A stretch of DNA of 64,000 bases from Rheinheimera sp. (GCF_030824435.1 NZ_JAVBXS010000034.1:1-64000); one strand, 5' to 3'. Shown: positions 1 to 9,744, counted from the stretch's first letter. Translations and numbers: made by a program. The notes: generated by a model from the sequence alone, not told the origin.

Positions 1-1371
1 GACCACGAAAGCCCAACCCGTATTGTGATAGTGCCACGCTCCAACCGTATTGACGTTGAGCAACTGATGCAACATTTGTTCGCCACCACAGATTTAGAAA
101 AATCTTACCGGGTGAACCTGAATATTCTAGGTTTAGATCAAAGACCTAGAGTAAAAAATCTGCTGGAAATTCTGCGGGAATGGCTGATTTTCCGCCGTGA
201 CACTGTGACTCGTCGTTTGCAATATCGCCTCGATAAAGTGCTGGACCGCATCCATGTGCTGGAAGGTTTGTTAATCGCCTTTTTAAATATCGACGAAGTT
301 ATTCGTATTATCCGCGAAAACGACGAACCAAAACCCGTGCTGATTGCCCATTTTGGTATTACCGAACGTCAGGCTGAAGCCATTCTTGAGCTGAAATTAC
401 GTCATTTAGCCAAACTTGAAGAAATGAAAATCCGCGGTGAGCTGGACGAACTTTCCAAAGAGCGTGACAAGCTGCAAAGCATTTTAGGTTCAGAGAAAAA
501 ACTCACCAAATTGATTCGTGATGAGTTAGAAGCAGACGCTTTAAAATACGGGGATAACAGACGTAGTCCGCTGGTGTCCCGTGGGGAAGCCAAAGCCCTG
601 AGTGAAAAAGAGTTATTGCCAAGCGAAGCAGTGACAGTGGTGTTATCGGACAAAGGTTGGGTGCGTTGTGCCAAAGGCCACGATATTGACGGCAACAGCC
701 TGCAATACAAAGCCGGTGATGGTTATAAATCCTCTGCTATTGGCCGCAGTAATCAATATGCCGCTTTTATTGACTCAAGCGGTCGCAGTTTTGCCGCTGA
801 AGCCCACGACTTACCTTCAGCCCGTGGTCAGGGTGAACCTTTAACCGGTCGTTTTACTCTGGTGGCCGGTGAAACTTTTGAGCATGTGCTGATGGCCGAA
901 GACAACCAGCAGCTGCTGCTGGCCAGTGACGCCGGTTATGGTTTTGTGGCAAGTTTTAGTGATTTACTCAGCCGCAACAAAGCAGGTAAAACGCTGTTGT
1001 CTTTACCTACAGGTGCCAAAGTATTAACGCCTTTACCTATCAGTCAGCCGGAAACGGATCAGGTGGTGGCCATTTCCAACGAAGGCCGCATGCTGGTGTT
1101 TCCTATTGCAGAATTACCCAAACTCAGCAAAGGGAAAGGCAACAAAATTATCAGTATTCCATCTGCCCGCGCTGCGAGCAGGGAAGAATATGTCAAGTTA
1201 CTGGCTGTGGTACCGGCTGACTCTGGTATCACCCTGGTGGCAGGTAAACGCAAGATGACCATCAAGGCCGCCGATCTGGCGCATTATGTCGGTGAACGTG
1301 GTCGTCGCGGGAATAAACTCCCCCGTGGTTTACAACGTATTGACGAATTGCTGGTGGGTGAAGTGGAATAA
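1..1371 (+). CDS. parC: DNA topoisomerase IV subunit A, C-terminal part (5' end outside window)
   Basis: This is the A subunit of topoisomerase IV, which decatenates daughter chromosomes together with ParE. The frame is open from base 1, so the N-terminal winged-helix domain and catalytic tyrosine lie upstream of the window. What is visible corresponds to roughly the last 60% of the protein. It has the [19 protein letters not shown] stretch, the long coiled-coil with [17 protein letters not shown], and the six-bladed beta-pinwheel DNA-wrapping domain with repeated [11 protein letters not shown] and LSKGKGNKI blade motifs. The linker and pinwheel resemble ParC rather than GyrA, and no acidic GyrA-type tail follows. 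A strong terminator lies 70 bp after the stop. No frameshift is seen. Confidence 0.96.
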   Translation, partial: DHESPTRIVIVPRSNRIDVEQLMQHLFATTDLEKSYRVNLNILGLDQRPRVKNLLEILREWLIFRRDTVTRRLQYRLDKVLDRIHVLEGLLIAFLNIDEVIRIIRENDEPKPVLIAHFGITERQAEAILELKLRHLAKLEEMKIRGELDELSKERDKLQSILGSEKKLTKLIRDELEADALKYGDNRRSPLVSRGEAKALSEKELLPSEAVTVVLSDKGWVRCAKGHDIDGNSLQYKAGDGYKSSAIGRSNQYAAFIDSSGRSFAAEAHDLPSARGQGEPLTGRFTLVAGETFEHVLMAEDNQQLLLASDAGYGFVASFSDLLSRNKAGKTLLSLPTGAKVLTPLPISQPETDQVVAISNEGRMLVFPIAELPKLSKGKGNKIISIPSARAASREEYVKLLAVVPADSGITLVAGKRKMTIKAADLAHYVGERGRRGNKLPRGLQRIDELLVGEVE

Positions 1372-1442
1372 CACTAAAAATGTCGTCTGATAACAGCGGA
1401 TAGCCACTTTATCAGCACAGATCAAACCAGAACCCTGATAAG

Positions 1443-1470
1443 AAGCCGCTATACTAAGCGGCTTTTTTTA
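1443..1470 (+). terminator. Rho-independent terminator after parC
   Basis: An 8-bp perfect stem (AAGCCGCT / AGCGGCTT) with a 6-nt loop is followed by a run of seven T. It ends only 18 bp before the plsC start codon, so plsC needs its own promoter or read-through. Confidence 0.9.
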
Positions 1471-1487
1471 TTTGTTGAGGGTTTGGT

Positions 1488-2234
1488 GTGCTCGCTTTGA
1501 TCCGTATTTTTTTGTTGTTGTGTTTTATTGTGATTGCTTCCAGCATAGGCCTGTTGATTTGTCTGGTGCGGCCGTTCCGCGCCGAAAACGTTGGTCTGTT
1601 TGCCAGTTGGTATGGCAAGGCCAGTTTGATCTTTGGTGTCAAAGTAGAAATCAGGTACCACCCTGATGTAAAGGCAGCTATGCCTTGTGTTTTTGTTGCC
1701 AACCATCAAAACAATTATGATCTTTTTACTATCAGTGGTGCTTTGCTGAAAGGCACAGTGACCATTGGCAAAAAGAGCCTGAAATTTATCCCGTTTTTTG
1801 GTCAACTGTATTGGCTCAGCGGCAATATTCTGATTGACCGAAACAATAAAAGCCGCGCCGTTGGCACCATGCAGGGCGCCGTTGAACGTATCAACAAAGA
1901 TAAAGTGTCGGTGTGGGTATTTCCGGAAGGGACCCGCAGTTATGGCCGTGGTTTATTGCCATTTAAAACCGGTGCTTTTCATATTGCCCAGCAAGCCGGT
2001 GTGCCTATAGTGCCTATTTGTATGAGCCAGACTCAGGGCAACATTAAGCTGAACCGCTGGAATAACGGCCGTATTATTATTGAAGTCATGGCGCCTTTAA
2101 TGCCGGAAGATTTTGCCGTGCCAGTGCGGGAAGTAGCCGAACAGGTGCGTAACCTGATGCAGGAAAAAATCAGCGCCCTTGATAGCGAAGTCGCCAGCGA
2201 TTACACTGCCGCACAGAGCAAAGTTACAGGATAA
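1488..2234 (+). CDS. plsC: 1-acyl-sn-glycerol-3-phosphate acyltransferase
   Basis: It transfers an acyl chain to lysophosphatidic acid to make phosphatidic acid, the second acylation of phospholipid synthesis, at the inner membrane. The 248-residue protein has an N-terminal hydrophobic segment (residues 4-27), the acyltransferase motif NHQNNYD (72-78), the GKKSL and FGQLYWL block near 94-110, and FPEGTR (145-150). These match E. coli PlsC closely. The start is a GTG preceded by GAGG with 7-nt spacing. The parC-plsC neighbourhood is conserved in enterobacteria. The rraB ATG lies 4 nt after the stop, so the two genes are probably co-transcribed. Confidence 0.95.
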   Translation: MLALIRIFLLLCFIVIASSIGLLICLVRPFRAENVGLFASWYGKASLIFGVKVEIRYHPDVKAAMPCVFVANHQNNYDLFTISGALLKGTVTIGKKSLKFIPFFGQLYWLSGNILIDRNNKSRAVGTMQGAVERINKDKVSVWVFPEGTRSYGRGLLPFKTGAFHIAQQAGVPIVPICMSQTQGNIKLNRWNNGRIIIEVMAPLMPEDFAVPVREVAEQVRNLMQEKISALDSEVASDYTAAQSKVTG

Positions 2235-2238
2235 TCTT

Positions 2239-2607
2239 ATGGAAAACTGGCAGGAATTTACCGACGACACCATCAACGCATTATTGGAAGATGGCAGTGA
2301 TCCGGACGCGGAATATACAATTGAACACCATTTTTATCACCCTGACTTTGCCAAACTGGAAAAAGTCGCGGTTGAAGTGTTTAAATTGGGTTTTGAAGTG
2401 ACAGACGCCGAAGAAGTTGAATTTGAAGATGGTGGTAGCGCCTGGGTATTTGACGCTATTCGCGAACAGTCTTTAGATGCAGCCAATATCACAGCTGACG
2501 CTATTAAGCTGGAACAACTGGCGCAAAAATTTGGCGTGGAATATGACGGTTGGGGCACCTATTTTGAAGGTGAAGACGACGGTTATGATGAAGACGACGA
2601 AGAATAA
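2239..2607 (+). CDS. rraB: Ribonuclease E activity regulator RraB
   Basis: This small cytoplasmic protein, in E. coli, binds the C-terminal scaffold of RNase E and inhibits mRNA decay. The ATG at 2239 gives 122 residues with the family signatures LLEDGSDPDAEYTIEHHF near the start, FKLGFEVTDAEEVE in the middle and EYDGWGTYFEGEDDG near the end. It finishes with a strongly acidic tail (DGYDEDDEE), as in other RraB proteins. A longer reading from a TTG at 2179 would run through the end of plsC and is unlikely. A terminator follows. Confidence 0.93.
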   Translation: MENWQEFTDDTINALLEDGSDPDAEYTIEHHFYHPDFAKLEKVAVEVFKLGFEVTDAEEVEFEDGGSAWVFDAIREQSLDAANITADAIKLEQLAQKFGVEYDGWGTYFEGEDDGYDEDDEE

Positions 2608-2627
2608 TTAAATCTTCTGTGCTGCAA

Positions 2628-2653
2628 AACCCGGCTGATGCCGGGTTAATTTT
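2628..2653 (+). terminator. Terminator after rraB
   Basis: The stem AACCCGGC / GCCGGGTT has a 4-nt loop and is followed by AATTTT. It lies 20 bp after the rraB stop. Confidence 0.75.
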
Positions 2654-2798
2654 ATGTACAGGATGTACGGTACACCGGCAATGCAGGAGCAATTGTCGGA
2701 GATGCTTTCTGTTCAGCAGATCTTCTCAGTGTTGCCGCACGGCTACCCTGCCTGGATGAGTTAAAAGGTTAGCGCTCAAGCACTATCAGTTTATATCG

Positions 2799-3806
2799 TT
2801 AAAATGAAGCGCCGATACTCAGTTTCTGGCGTAAGTCTTTAATATCAAAAGATACTCTGGGTTGGCGTGGTAAATAAGCTTCCATATCGGTCAGGTTATA
2901 GTCATAAGACCAGGACAGCCGGATTTGGTCACTGAGCCGGTAACGCAAGCCGGTATTTGACACCAGCTCATAATTAAAACTCAGATAAGACAGTGGCTGA
3001 TTTAATAACTTCATCAAATTGCCTTCGCTGTAAAACTCCAGTGGCCAGCGCTCAAACTGATATTGAAGGTCCCATTCCAGCGCAGCGAAATGATAAGACA
3101 ATGAAGTACTTGCCAGCAAATTTCGCAGTGGCTCAGTATCCCGGAACGAAGCGCGTTTAAGGCCGGCCATCAGGCTCAGATCCAGTTGCAGCTGTTTTTC
3201 CTGAAATACGGCATAACCAGGTCCGGTACTGATATCAATATTTTTATAATCAGCGGCCAGATAGTTGTATTGATAGTCGCTGGTCAGACGCCAGAACAGC
3301 CGCTGTTCCAGGTAATAATCAATGCCGGGGCTTAATTTATACTGATGGGTTTTTGGCGCTTGTTCTTTCATTTCATAGTCATAAAGCAGGTCGAATACAC
3401 CGCGCCAGGCTGTTTTCTGGTATTCGGCTGAGCCCGTCAGATTGAGCAAACTGGCATTTTGTTTGCCATGTCTGCTACTGGCGCTGACATCAATCTCCAA
3501 TGACCAGTCGCTCGCCTTCTTTGCCGGTGTGCTGGTCATCACCTTGTTGTGATCTAGCTGCTTTACAGACCCAGCATTCAGTTGTTGTATTTGTTTGATA
3601 TCAGCACGCTGAATAACAATGGCGGTGCTGTAAGAAGGCTGAAGGGTCACGACATCTGCTGTCTGTGTCAGGATTTGGCCTGTCAGTTGATCACCATTGT
3701 GCAGCTGCAGGCGGCTGAGTCTGGTTTGTTGTGCCTGTAGCTCAGTGCACATAAAGCATAACAAGCAAAACAACACCAGCATTCGTATCAAGATAAAAAC
3801 CTGCAT
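2799..3806 (-). CDS. DUF481/YdiY-type outer-membrane protein
   Basis: This is a predicted outer-membrane beta-barrel of unknown function. A hydrophobic signal sequence (ILIRMLVLFCLLCFMCTELQAQ) is followed by a small N-terminal domain of about 70 residues (LQLHNGDQLTGQI). From roughly residue 120 to the end there are alternating aromatic/polar beta strands, closing with LRQKLSIGASF; a C-terminal phenylalanine is typical of barrel proteins. This architecture is that of DUF481. The start is uncertain: the ATG at 3806 gives the full signal peptide, one at 3782 is also possible, and neither has a good Shine-Dalgarno. It stands alone; the terminator of the upstream antiporter gene (3881-3910) separates them. 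Confidence 0.8.
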   Translation of the reverse strand: MQVFILIRMLVLFCLLCFMCTELQAQQTRLSRLQLHNGDQLTGQILTQTADVVTLQPSYSTAIVIQRADIKQIQQLNAGSVKQLDHNKVMTSTPAKKASDWSLEIDVSASSRHGKQNASLLNLTGSAEYQKTAWRGVFDLLYDYEMKEQAPKTHQYKLSPGIDYYLEQRLFWRLTSDYQYNYLAADYKNIDISTGPGYAVFQEKQLQLDLSLMAGLKRASFRDTEPLRNLLASTSLSYHFAALEWDLQYQFERWPLEFYSEGNLMKLLNQPLSYLSFNYELVSNTGLRYRLSDQIRLSWSYDYNLTDMEAYLPRQPRVSFDIKDLRQKLSIGASF

Positions 3807-3880
3807 TGCGGGAAAAGCACAAGTCTGCCACAAGGGCTGTGGCAGAGCCAGTCAGTAAAAAGCACAGCTAAAAAGCCAAA

Positions 3881-3910
3881 ATAAAAGCCAGCACTAAGCT
3901 GGCTTTTATC
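3881..3910 (-). terminator. Terminator of the NhaC-family gene
   Basis: A near-perfect 12-bp stem (ATAAAAGCCAGC / GCTGGCTTTTAT, loop of 5) lies 37 bp beyond the antiporter stop. Read on the minus strand it is followed by T-rich sequence. Confidence 0.85.
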
Positions 3911-3946
3911 ATAAAGCTGTTTCTGGCTTTTTCGCCTCAGCGCTTG

Positions 3947-5398
3947 TTACAGCGCAAGGTAAATAAAACCACCAAAAGCAAGCCCTGCAGCTATCAGGCA
4001 ATAAGGCAACTGAGTAATGGCATGGGATATCAGATTACAGCCGGAGCCCTGAGCTGCCAGTACAGTGGAATCACTGTAAAAACAAGCCTGAGAGCCAAAA
4101 GATGCCGCTGAAAGCAAAGCACCAATTACCAGCGGAATATCGGCATTTACCGCATGTGCCAACGGCATCACAATAGGAATAGACACCGCAAAAATGCCCC
4201 ATGACGAACCAGTGGCAAATGACAATATTGCCATAGCAACAAAAACCAAAGCCGGTAACATCTGGGCTGTCATATAAGGGCTAAGATTTTCAATCACATA
4301 TTGTGGCAACAACAACTTGTCACAAACATCTTTAAAAATAAAAGCGGCAATCACAGTGCTGATGGCAGGCAACATGGTTTTAAAACCATTCATCATCACG
4401 TCCATCATTTCGCTGACGCTCATCAGACGCTGCACGCCGTAATACACTATGGTCAGCAATAAGGTAGCAATAACACCTTTGAGTACATCAGGTTCGCTTA
4501 ATGAGTTACCCAACACTATGGTAAAGAAAATCAGCGATAACATAGGCACGGCAAAGTTGTGCACTTTGCCGTGTTTGTTGCCACTTTCAAATTCTTCTTC
4601 AATAGATTGCATGGCGTATTCATCACTGGTGTGATGCGGCATCTGCTGTGAAGCATGATGGCTCTGGCCATGATTGGCGATTTTGGGTTGCTGTTCGGCC
4701 AACTCAGATTCAAAAGGACGGCCTGCCTGGGTTTCCAGCTCCGCTTTTTTCATCGGGCCTAAATCCGGCATCAGTTTCAGCGCCACCAGCATCACCATCA
4801 ACACGGCAAGCCATGGGTAAAACATATAAGGAATAGCCTGAATATATACCGAAATGCCCTGGCCTTTTTCAGCGATATTATTGTCTTCCAGCAAACCACC
4901 AAAAAATACTGCCCAGGTGGAAATTGGGATAATCACACAAATAGGCGCTGCTGTGGAATCAACAATATAAGCCAGCTTTTGCCGCGAAATTTTATATTTG
5001 TCGGTGACACGTTTCATCGCTTCACCGACAGTCAGGGCATTGAGGTAATCATCAACAAATATAATGACGCCAAGTACAAAGGTCATAAACATCGATGAAC
5101 GTTGACCCGTGGCCAGTTGTGAACCAAGGCGGCCAAAAGCCAGAGCGCCACCTGTGTGGATCAACAAGCCAATCAAAGCGCCAAAACCACCACAGACCAG
5201 AATTAACCAGCCAATAGTTTCGTCTTGCATCACATTGACGGAAATTTCAGAAAAATTATTCAGTGCTTGTGTTGGGCTTAGCATCAATAAACCAACAACG
5301 GCACCTACGACCAAAGCCAGAATGGGTCTTTTTAACCAGACTGCAACGGCCATGACAACAATAGGAGGGATTAAACTTAACGCGCTGGGTGAATCCAT
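3947..5398 (-). CDS. NhaC-family Na+/H+ antiporter-like transporter
   Basis: This is an inner-membrane transporter of the NhaC superfamily, which exchanges Na+ for H+; some relatives move amino acids or organic acids, so the substrate is not certain. The 483-residue protein has about a dozen hydrophobic segments. It carries GVIIFVDDYLNALTVG (110-125), typical of the family, and GSSWG-F near the C-terminal third. Residues 243-256 of the long central cytoplasmic loop are histidine-rich (H243, H247, H248, H255, H256), followed by an acidic stretch. The start ATG has AAGGAA upstream. The gene is monocistronic, with a long leader (see 5399-5795) and its own terminator. Confidence 0.85.
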   Translation of the reverse strand: MDSPSALSLIPPIVVMAVAVWLKRPILALVVGAVVGLLMLSPTQALNNFSEISVNVMQDETIGWLILVCGGFGALIGLLIHTGGALAFGRLGSQLATGQRSSMFMTFVLGVIIFVDDYLNALTVGEAMKRVTDKYKISRQKLAYIVDSTAAPICVIIPISTWAVFFGGLLEDNNIAEKGQGISVYIQAIPYMFYPWLAVLMVMLVALKLMPDLGPMKKAELETQAGRPFESELAEQQPKIANHGQSHHASQQMPHHTSDEYAMQSIEEEFESGNKHGKVHNFAVPMLSLIFFTIVLGNSLSEPDVLKGVIATLLLTIVYYGVQRLMSVSEMMDVMMNGFKTMLPAISTVIAAFIFKDVCDKLLLPQYVIENLSPYMTAQMLPALVFVAMAILSFATGSSWGIFAVSIPIVMPLAHAVNADIPLVIGALLSAASFGSQACFYSDSTVLAAQGSGCNLISHAITQLPYCLIAAGLAFGGFIYLAL

Positions 5399-5795
5399 CA
5401 GGGGTTCCTTACAAAAAACTCCAGGTGACTGGCAACATTACACCACGATGCTTCGGAAAAGCCCGATCATCGTCTGATTTCACTCGGGCTGATGCAGATT
5501 TTGGCCTGCGGGCCTTTGTAGTTATTTTGGCTTTTTTTACACAATTTCGCAGAAATTGCGGCCGGATATGATAACAAAATTTGTCATAGCTTCAACGATT
5601 GATTCAGTTTCGCCCAAAGTTTTTGCCTGTTGTTTTTCAGACGAGGGCGTTGGTAACAAAATGGCGGAAAACAGCCATAAGCATTGTGGGCTGCAGGCTG
5701 AAAACAGCGGCAGATTTTTTATGTTTGCTTTTGAGTGGACAGGGCTTTAAGCAACAAGGCAAGACGCTGCCAGCTGCAGCGTCTGCCAGTGAAAA
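5399..5795 (-). promoter_or_regulatory. 397-bp leader/promoter region upstream of the NhaC-family gene
   Basis: No gene is seen here. Read toward the antiporter gene it holds a 17-bp inverted repeat (CAATTTC GCA GAAATTG, 5542-5558). It also holds a GGCC-TGCG-GGCC mini-hairpin near 5503-5514, and a 7-bp stem AGCCCGA/TCGGGCT (5460-5490) followed by four T. An 8-bp perfect inverted repeat (AGACGCTG / CAGCGTCT, 5763-5785) just beyond the panC stop may end the pan transcript, but it lacks a T-run. I looked for lysine-riboswitch signatures, since such elements precede some NhaC-type genes, and did not find them. Confidence 0.4.
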
Positions 5796-6638
5796 TCAGA
5801 CTTCGAGATTATCAATCAGTCTGGTATTACCAAGGTAAGCGGCCAGCAGAATCACCAGCGGTTTATCATGACTGGTGGCCAGCTCCAGATTTTGCCGGTC
5901 ACAAATATGCAGATAATCAGGGCGAAAACCGGCCTGGCTCAGTGCCTCTTTGGCCTGTTGCTCCAGCATCCTAAAATCCTGATAACCCTGAGTAATTTGT
6001 TGTTGCAGCCATAACAGCTGCTGATAAATTACAGGGGCAACGGCACGTTGTTCCGCCGTTAAATAACCATTGCGTGAACTCAGCGCCAGGCCATCGGCTG
6101 CTCTTTCAGTATCAATGCCTATAATGTTGATATCAAAAGATAAATCGCTGGTGAACTGACGAATAACCGCCAGTTGCTGGTAGTCTTTTTTACCAAAAAG
6201 CGCAATATCAGGTTGCACCAGATTAAATAGTTTGGTGACTATAGTGGCCACACCACGAAAGTGCCCGGGTCTGCTGGCACCACAATGCTGGTCGCCAATT
6301 TTTGGTACTTCCACCGCAGTTTGTGCAGCCAGACCCCTTGGATACATCAGCTCTGGTGTTGGGGTAAATACAGCATCTGCACCATGCGTAATTAAGCCGG
6401 CACAATCCGCTTCTAAGGTGCGTGGGTATTTTGCTAAATCTTCGTTGGCGCCAAACTGCATTGGATTCACAAAAATACTGACAATCACTTTATCAGCACG
6501 GCTTTTGGCTTCATCCACCAGTTTAAAATGGCCACTGTGCAAATTGCCCATGGTGGGCACAAAAGCCACCGTCAAACCAGCCTGACGCCAGGCTTTGACT
6601 GTTGCTCTGAGCAATGCGACTTCAGTGATAATTTGCAT
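5796..6638 (-). CDS. panC: Pantothenate synthetase (pantoate--beta-alanine ligase)
   Basis: It condenses pantoate and beta-alanine with ATP to form pantothenate, the vitamin B5 precursor of CoA. The 280-residue protein has the nucleotidyl-transferase motif [10 protein letters not shown] (28-37, HxGH-type). It also has FVNPMQF, the KKDYQQL block and [10 protein letters not shown], all standard for PanC, and the length is normal. It lies 41 bp downstream of panB in the same direction, so the two steps of the pathway are probably one transcript. No panD is in the window. Confidence 0.97.
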   Translation of the reverse strand: MQIITEVALLRATVKAWRQAGLTVAFVPTMGNLHSGHFKLVDEAKSRADKVIVSIFVNPMQFGANEDLAKYPRTLEADCAGLITHGADAVFTPTPELMYPRGLAAQTAVEVPKIGDQHCGASRPGHFRGVATIVTKLFNLVQPDIALFGKKDYQQLAVIRQFTSDLSFDINIIGIDTERAADGLALSSRNGYLTAEQRAVAPVIYQQLLWLQQQITQGYQDFRMLEQQAKEALSQAGFRPDYLHICDRQNLELATSHDKPLVILLAAYLGNTRLIDNLEV

Positions 6639-6679
6639 GAACCTACTCCGGAATAAAGGCTGGTTGGAACAAGAACCCG

Positions 6680-7474
6680 TTAGTTAAAACTATGCTCAGC
6701 GCCTGGAAAAGCACCTTGTTTCACATCGTCAATATATTTGCTGATGGCTCTTTTAATATCACCGGTTTCCTGCAGGAAGTTTTTCGAAAACTTCGGAATA
6801 TAACCGCTGCTGATGCCGAGTAAATCGTGCATCACTAAAATCTGGCCGTCGGTGTCTTTGCCGGCGCCAATACCAATCACCGGAATATGCACAGCTTCGC
6901 TGATGCGTTTGGCAAGGGCAGACGGAATACATTCCACCACCAGCAGCTGAGCGCCAGCGCCTTGTAAATCAATGGCTTGTTGTAAAATATGGTCGGCAGC
7001 TGCGCTGTCGCGGCCCTGTACTTTAAAACCACCAAACACATGCACCGACTGAGGCGTTAAACCAATGTGGCCACAGACAGGCACACCACGTTCGGTCAGA
7101 GCTTTAATAGTGGGTAATAAAAACTCACCGCCTTCCAGTTTCACCATATTGGCACCCGCCTGCATTAACGGTGTGGCATTGGCAAAAGCCTGCTCCGTCG
7201 TTGCGTAACTCATAAAAGGCATGTCGGCAATCACAAAAGCCTGAGGTGCACCGGCCCGAACAGAGCGGGTGTGATAAGCAATTTCAGCGGTAGTAACAGG
7301 TAATGTGTCCGGGTGGCCTTGCAGCACCATGCCCAATGAGTCGCCAATTAACAGCACTTCTACACCGGCATCGGCAAAAAGTTTGGCAAAACTGGCGTCA
7401 TAAGCGGTTAACGCCGTGATTTTTTCGCCTTGTTGCTTCAGTTTCAGCAACTGCGATGTGGTAATTTTTGCCAT
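6680..7474 (-). CDS. panB: 3-methyl-2-oxobutanoate hydroxymethyltransferase
   Basis: It transfers a hydroxymethyl group from methylene-tetrahydrofolate to alpha-ketoisovalerate, giving ketopantoate, the first committed step of pantothenate synthesis. The chosen ATG (7474) has GAGGA immediately upstream and gives 264 residues, the usual PanB length. An upstream in-frame extension to 7537 has no ribosome site and is not conserved. Family motifs include [37 protein letters not shown] and [20 protein letters not shown] 144-bp gap separates it from folK, so it may have its own promoter. Confidence 0.97.
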   Translation of the reverse strand: MAKITTSQLLKLKQQGEKITALTAYDASFAKLFADAGVEVLLIGDSLGMVLQGHPDTLPVTTAEIAYHTRSVRAGAPQAFVIADMPFMSYATTEQAFANATPLMQAGANMVKLEGGEFLLPTIKALTERGVPVCGHIGLTPQSVHVFGGFKVQGRDSAAADHILQQAIDLQGAGAQLLVVECIPSALAKRISEAVHIPVIGIGAGKDTDGQILVMHDLLGISSGYIPKFSKNFLQETGDIKRAISKYIDDVKQGAFPGAEHSFN

Positions 7475-7618
7475 GTTGTCCTCATCCGACCATTGGTTGA
7501 AAGCGCGCAAGATCGCACAAGTTGCCAACATCTGCAACTGACAGTTGTTGCTTTAGCAGACAAATATTAGCGGGCAAGTGGCTGCTGGCTTTTTCATTCG
7601 CTTGAAGCCAAATAAGCG

Positions 7619-8137
7619 TTAAGTGATATTCGGTGCGGGCTGCAACACCGTCAGGCCATTGGCTGGCACTTGTGTGAGCAGCTGTTGCAACAAAGTGCCG
7701 TCCGGTAATTGTAAATCAGCTTGGATTTCGGCCAGTGGATACAATACAAACTCACGGTTTTTCATGCCGTAATGCGGCACTGTTAACCTGGCTGTATTGA
7801 TACACTGCTCACCAAACAACAAAATATCTAAATCCAGCGTGCGGGGGCCCCAGCGTTCATCTTTACGTTGCCGGCCTTGCTCCAGTTCGATGTGTTGTAA
7901 AGCGTCCAGCAATTGTTCAGCGGTTAACTCAGTGCGAAGGGCGGCAACTGCATTGACATAATCTGGCTGATCTTGTGGCCCCATAGGTTTGGAGCCATAA
8001 AAAGACGAAACAGCTACCAGCTCAGTGGCCTTAATGTTTTTCAGCGCCAACACCGCCTGTTGCAGTTGCAACAAAGGCTCTGACAAATTGGCGCCAAGGC
8101 CGATATAACACAGAATACTGCTGTTGTTATCTGTCAT
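7619..8137 (-). CDS. folK: 6-hydroxymethyl-7,8-dihydropterin pyrophosphokinase
   Basis: It pyrophosphorylates 6-hydroxymethyl-dihydropterin, preparing it for joining to p-aminobenzoate in folate synthesis. The 172-residue protein has the family motifs YIGLGANLSEP at the N-terminus, GSKPMGPQDQPDYVNAV, and RWGPRTLDLDILLFG, the HPPK signature that carries the Mg-binding aspartates. It lies 32 bp downstream of pcnB on the same strand, the same pair as in E. coli, so the two are probably co-transcribed. Confidence 0.96.
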   Translation of the reverse strand: MTDNNSSILCYIGLGANLSEPLLQLQQAVLALKNIKATELVAVSSFYGSKPMGPQDQPDYVNAVAALRTELTAEQLLDALQHIELEQGRQRKDERWGPRTLDLDILLFGEQCINTARLTVPHYGMKNREFVLYPLAEIQADLQLPDGTLLQQLLTQVPANGLTVLQPAPNIT

Positions 8138-8169
8138 TTTTATCTGCCATTTTTTTCTGTCATTAGCCG

Positions 8170-9744
8170 TTATTCCGTGCCAGGTGCTGCGGCCGGGCGG
8201 CGACGGGCCGGTGGTTTACGGCGGCGTTTCGGTTTGGCTTCTAATCCTTCTTTACCCAGACTTGCCACTAAAACTTCGCGGTCAGCTTCATCGGCCAACT
8301 GGAATCTTTGCCACCACAGCGCCAGTTCAGTTAAAGCCCCACCTTCAGCGGCAGCTCTTTGTTGCAGGAAGTCAAAAGCACCGCGGAATTTTGGCAGCTC
8401 GAGCAATTTAAAAGCACGACGGCCGGCTCTTTTCGTTAAGCGGCATTGCAAAGACCAGATATCACGAATGCTCATGCTAAAACGTTTTGGAATGGCAATA
8501 GTACGCTGCACATCGTCCAGTATTTCGGTCATGGCAATATTCAGTGCATCAATTTCATTCAGGCCACTTTCGACCAGCAAAGTTTGCATACGGCGCTCGA
8601 CCGGATACCACAGCAGCGCGGCATAAACAAAAGCCGGCGTGACAGGTTTATCCTGCGCTACACGTTCGTCGGTATTCTGTAAGGCGTTGGCAATCAGGTT
8701 AAAAGCTTTGCTTTCGCTGTCTTGTTTGAGCACTTTATGCAGTTGTGGCAGCAGTTGTTTTAAAATGCCGCTGTCGCGCATCAGCACGAAATTGTCAAAA
8801 GCTTTACCGGCCATAAAAAGTTTCAGGCTTTCGTCAAACAAACGCGCCGCCGGAATGTTTTTCAGAAGCACAGCCAGTTCGGCAATAGGGGCGGCTGTTT
8901 CTGGTGCTATGTCCATATTCAGTTTGGTGGCAAAACGCACAGCTCTGAGCATGCGCACCGGATCTTCACGGTAGCGTGTTTCAGGGTCACCAATCAGCTC
9001 AATACGGCGGTTTTGAATGGCTTCAACCCCATTGGCAAAGTCGTAAATGGCAAAATCATTGACCGAATAATATAAAGCGTTGATGGTGAAATCACGACGT
9101 TCGGCGTCTTCTTCAATAGTGCCGTACACATTGTCACGTAAAATCTGGCCATGGTCACTGCGCACGCCCGTTGGCACTGTTTCTTCGTCTTCACCACCAC
9201 TGTGGTGACCACGGAAAGTAGCGACTTCAATAATTTCGCGACCAAACACCACATGAGCAAGGCGGAAACGGCGGCCAATCAGCCGGCAGTTTTTAAATAC
9301 CTGCCGCACCTGATCCGGATGGGCATTGGTGACCACGTCAAAATCTTTCGGTTGTTGGCCCATTAACAAATCGCGGATACAACCACCGACCAGATAAGCT
9401 TCATATCCGGCATCGTTCAGGCGGTACAAGACTTTCAGCGCATTAGGGCTGATATCTTTGCGTGAAACACCATGTTGATCGCGTGTCAGCACTTTCATCG
9501 CTGGCAATACGGCAGACTGGTGATCCGGATTCAGTTTTGGACCTTTTTGTTTGCTGCGCTCCGGCCTTGGTTTACGGCGGGTGGCTTCATCATGGAAGTT
9601 TTTCTGCGGTGGCCGGCTTGCAGCGCTGGGATTATACTGGCGCTCTGCTTCTGCAGATTGAGTTTCCTGTTCGGTAACAGCCAGATTTTTAATGGTTTTT
9701 CTGCCTAATTTGCGACGGCAAAAATCGAGTACTCGGGAAATAAT
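8170..9744 (-). CDS. pcnB: Poly(A) polymerase I, probably initiated at an AUU codon
   Basis: It adds 3' poly(A) tails that mark RNAs for decay. The nucleotidyltransferase core shows YLVGGCIRDLLMGQQPKDFDVVT (in two parts: GG-RD and the DFD catalytic pair), then RRFRLAHVVFG, RRDFTINALYY and YREDPVRMLRAVRFA. The C-terminus is a basic RNA-binding tail (KPKRRRKPPARRRP). No ATG, GTG or TTG sits where the protein should begin. Instead an ATT at 9744-9742 lies 7 nt after AGGAG and begins a stretch (I-I-S-R-V-L-D-F-C-R) that aligns with the E. coli PcnB N-terminus, whose start is reported to be AUU. This gives 524 residues. An in-frame start at 9807 exists but lacks a ribosome site. Confidence 0.93.
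   Translation of the reverse strand: MISRVLDFCRRKLGRKTIKNLAVTEQETQSAEAERQYNPSAASRPPQKNFHDEATRRKPRPERSKQKGPKLNPDHQSAVLPAMKVLTRDQHGVSRKDISPNALKVLYRLNDAGYEAYLVGGCIRDLLMGQQPKDFDVVTNAHPDQVRQVFKNCRLIGRRFRLAHVVFGREIIEVATFRGHHSGGEDEETVPTGVRSDHGQILRDNVYGTIEEDAERRDFTINALYYSVNDFAIYDFANGVEAIQNRRIELIGDPETRYREDPVRMLRAVRFATKLNMDIAPETAAPIAELAVLLKNIPAARLFDESLKLFMAGKAFDNFVLMRDSGILKQLLPQLHKVLKQDSESKAFNLIANALQNTDERVAQDKPVTPAFVYAALLWYPVERRMQTLLVESGLNEIDALNIAMTEILDDVQRTIAIPKRFSMSIRDIWSLQCRLTKRAGRRAFKLLELPKFRGAFDFLQQRAAAEGGALTELALWWQRFQLADEADREVLVASLGKEGLEAKPKRRRKPPARRRPAAAPGTE

Noticed and set aside
5399-5795. Lysine riboswitch upstream of the NhaC-family gene
   Set aside because: Considered because such riboswitches precede some nhaC-like genes, but the AGAGG core and the other expected conserved blocks were not found in the leader.
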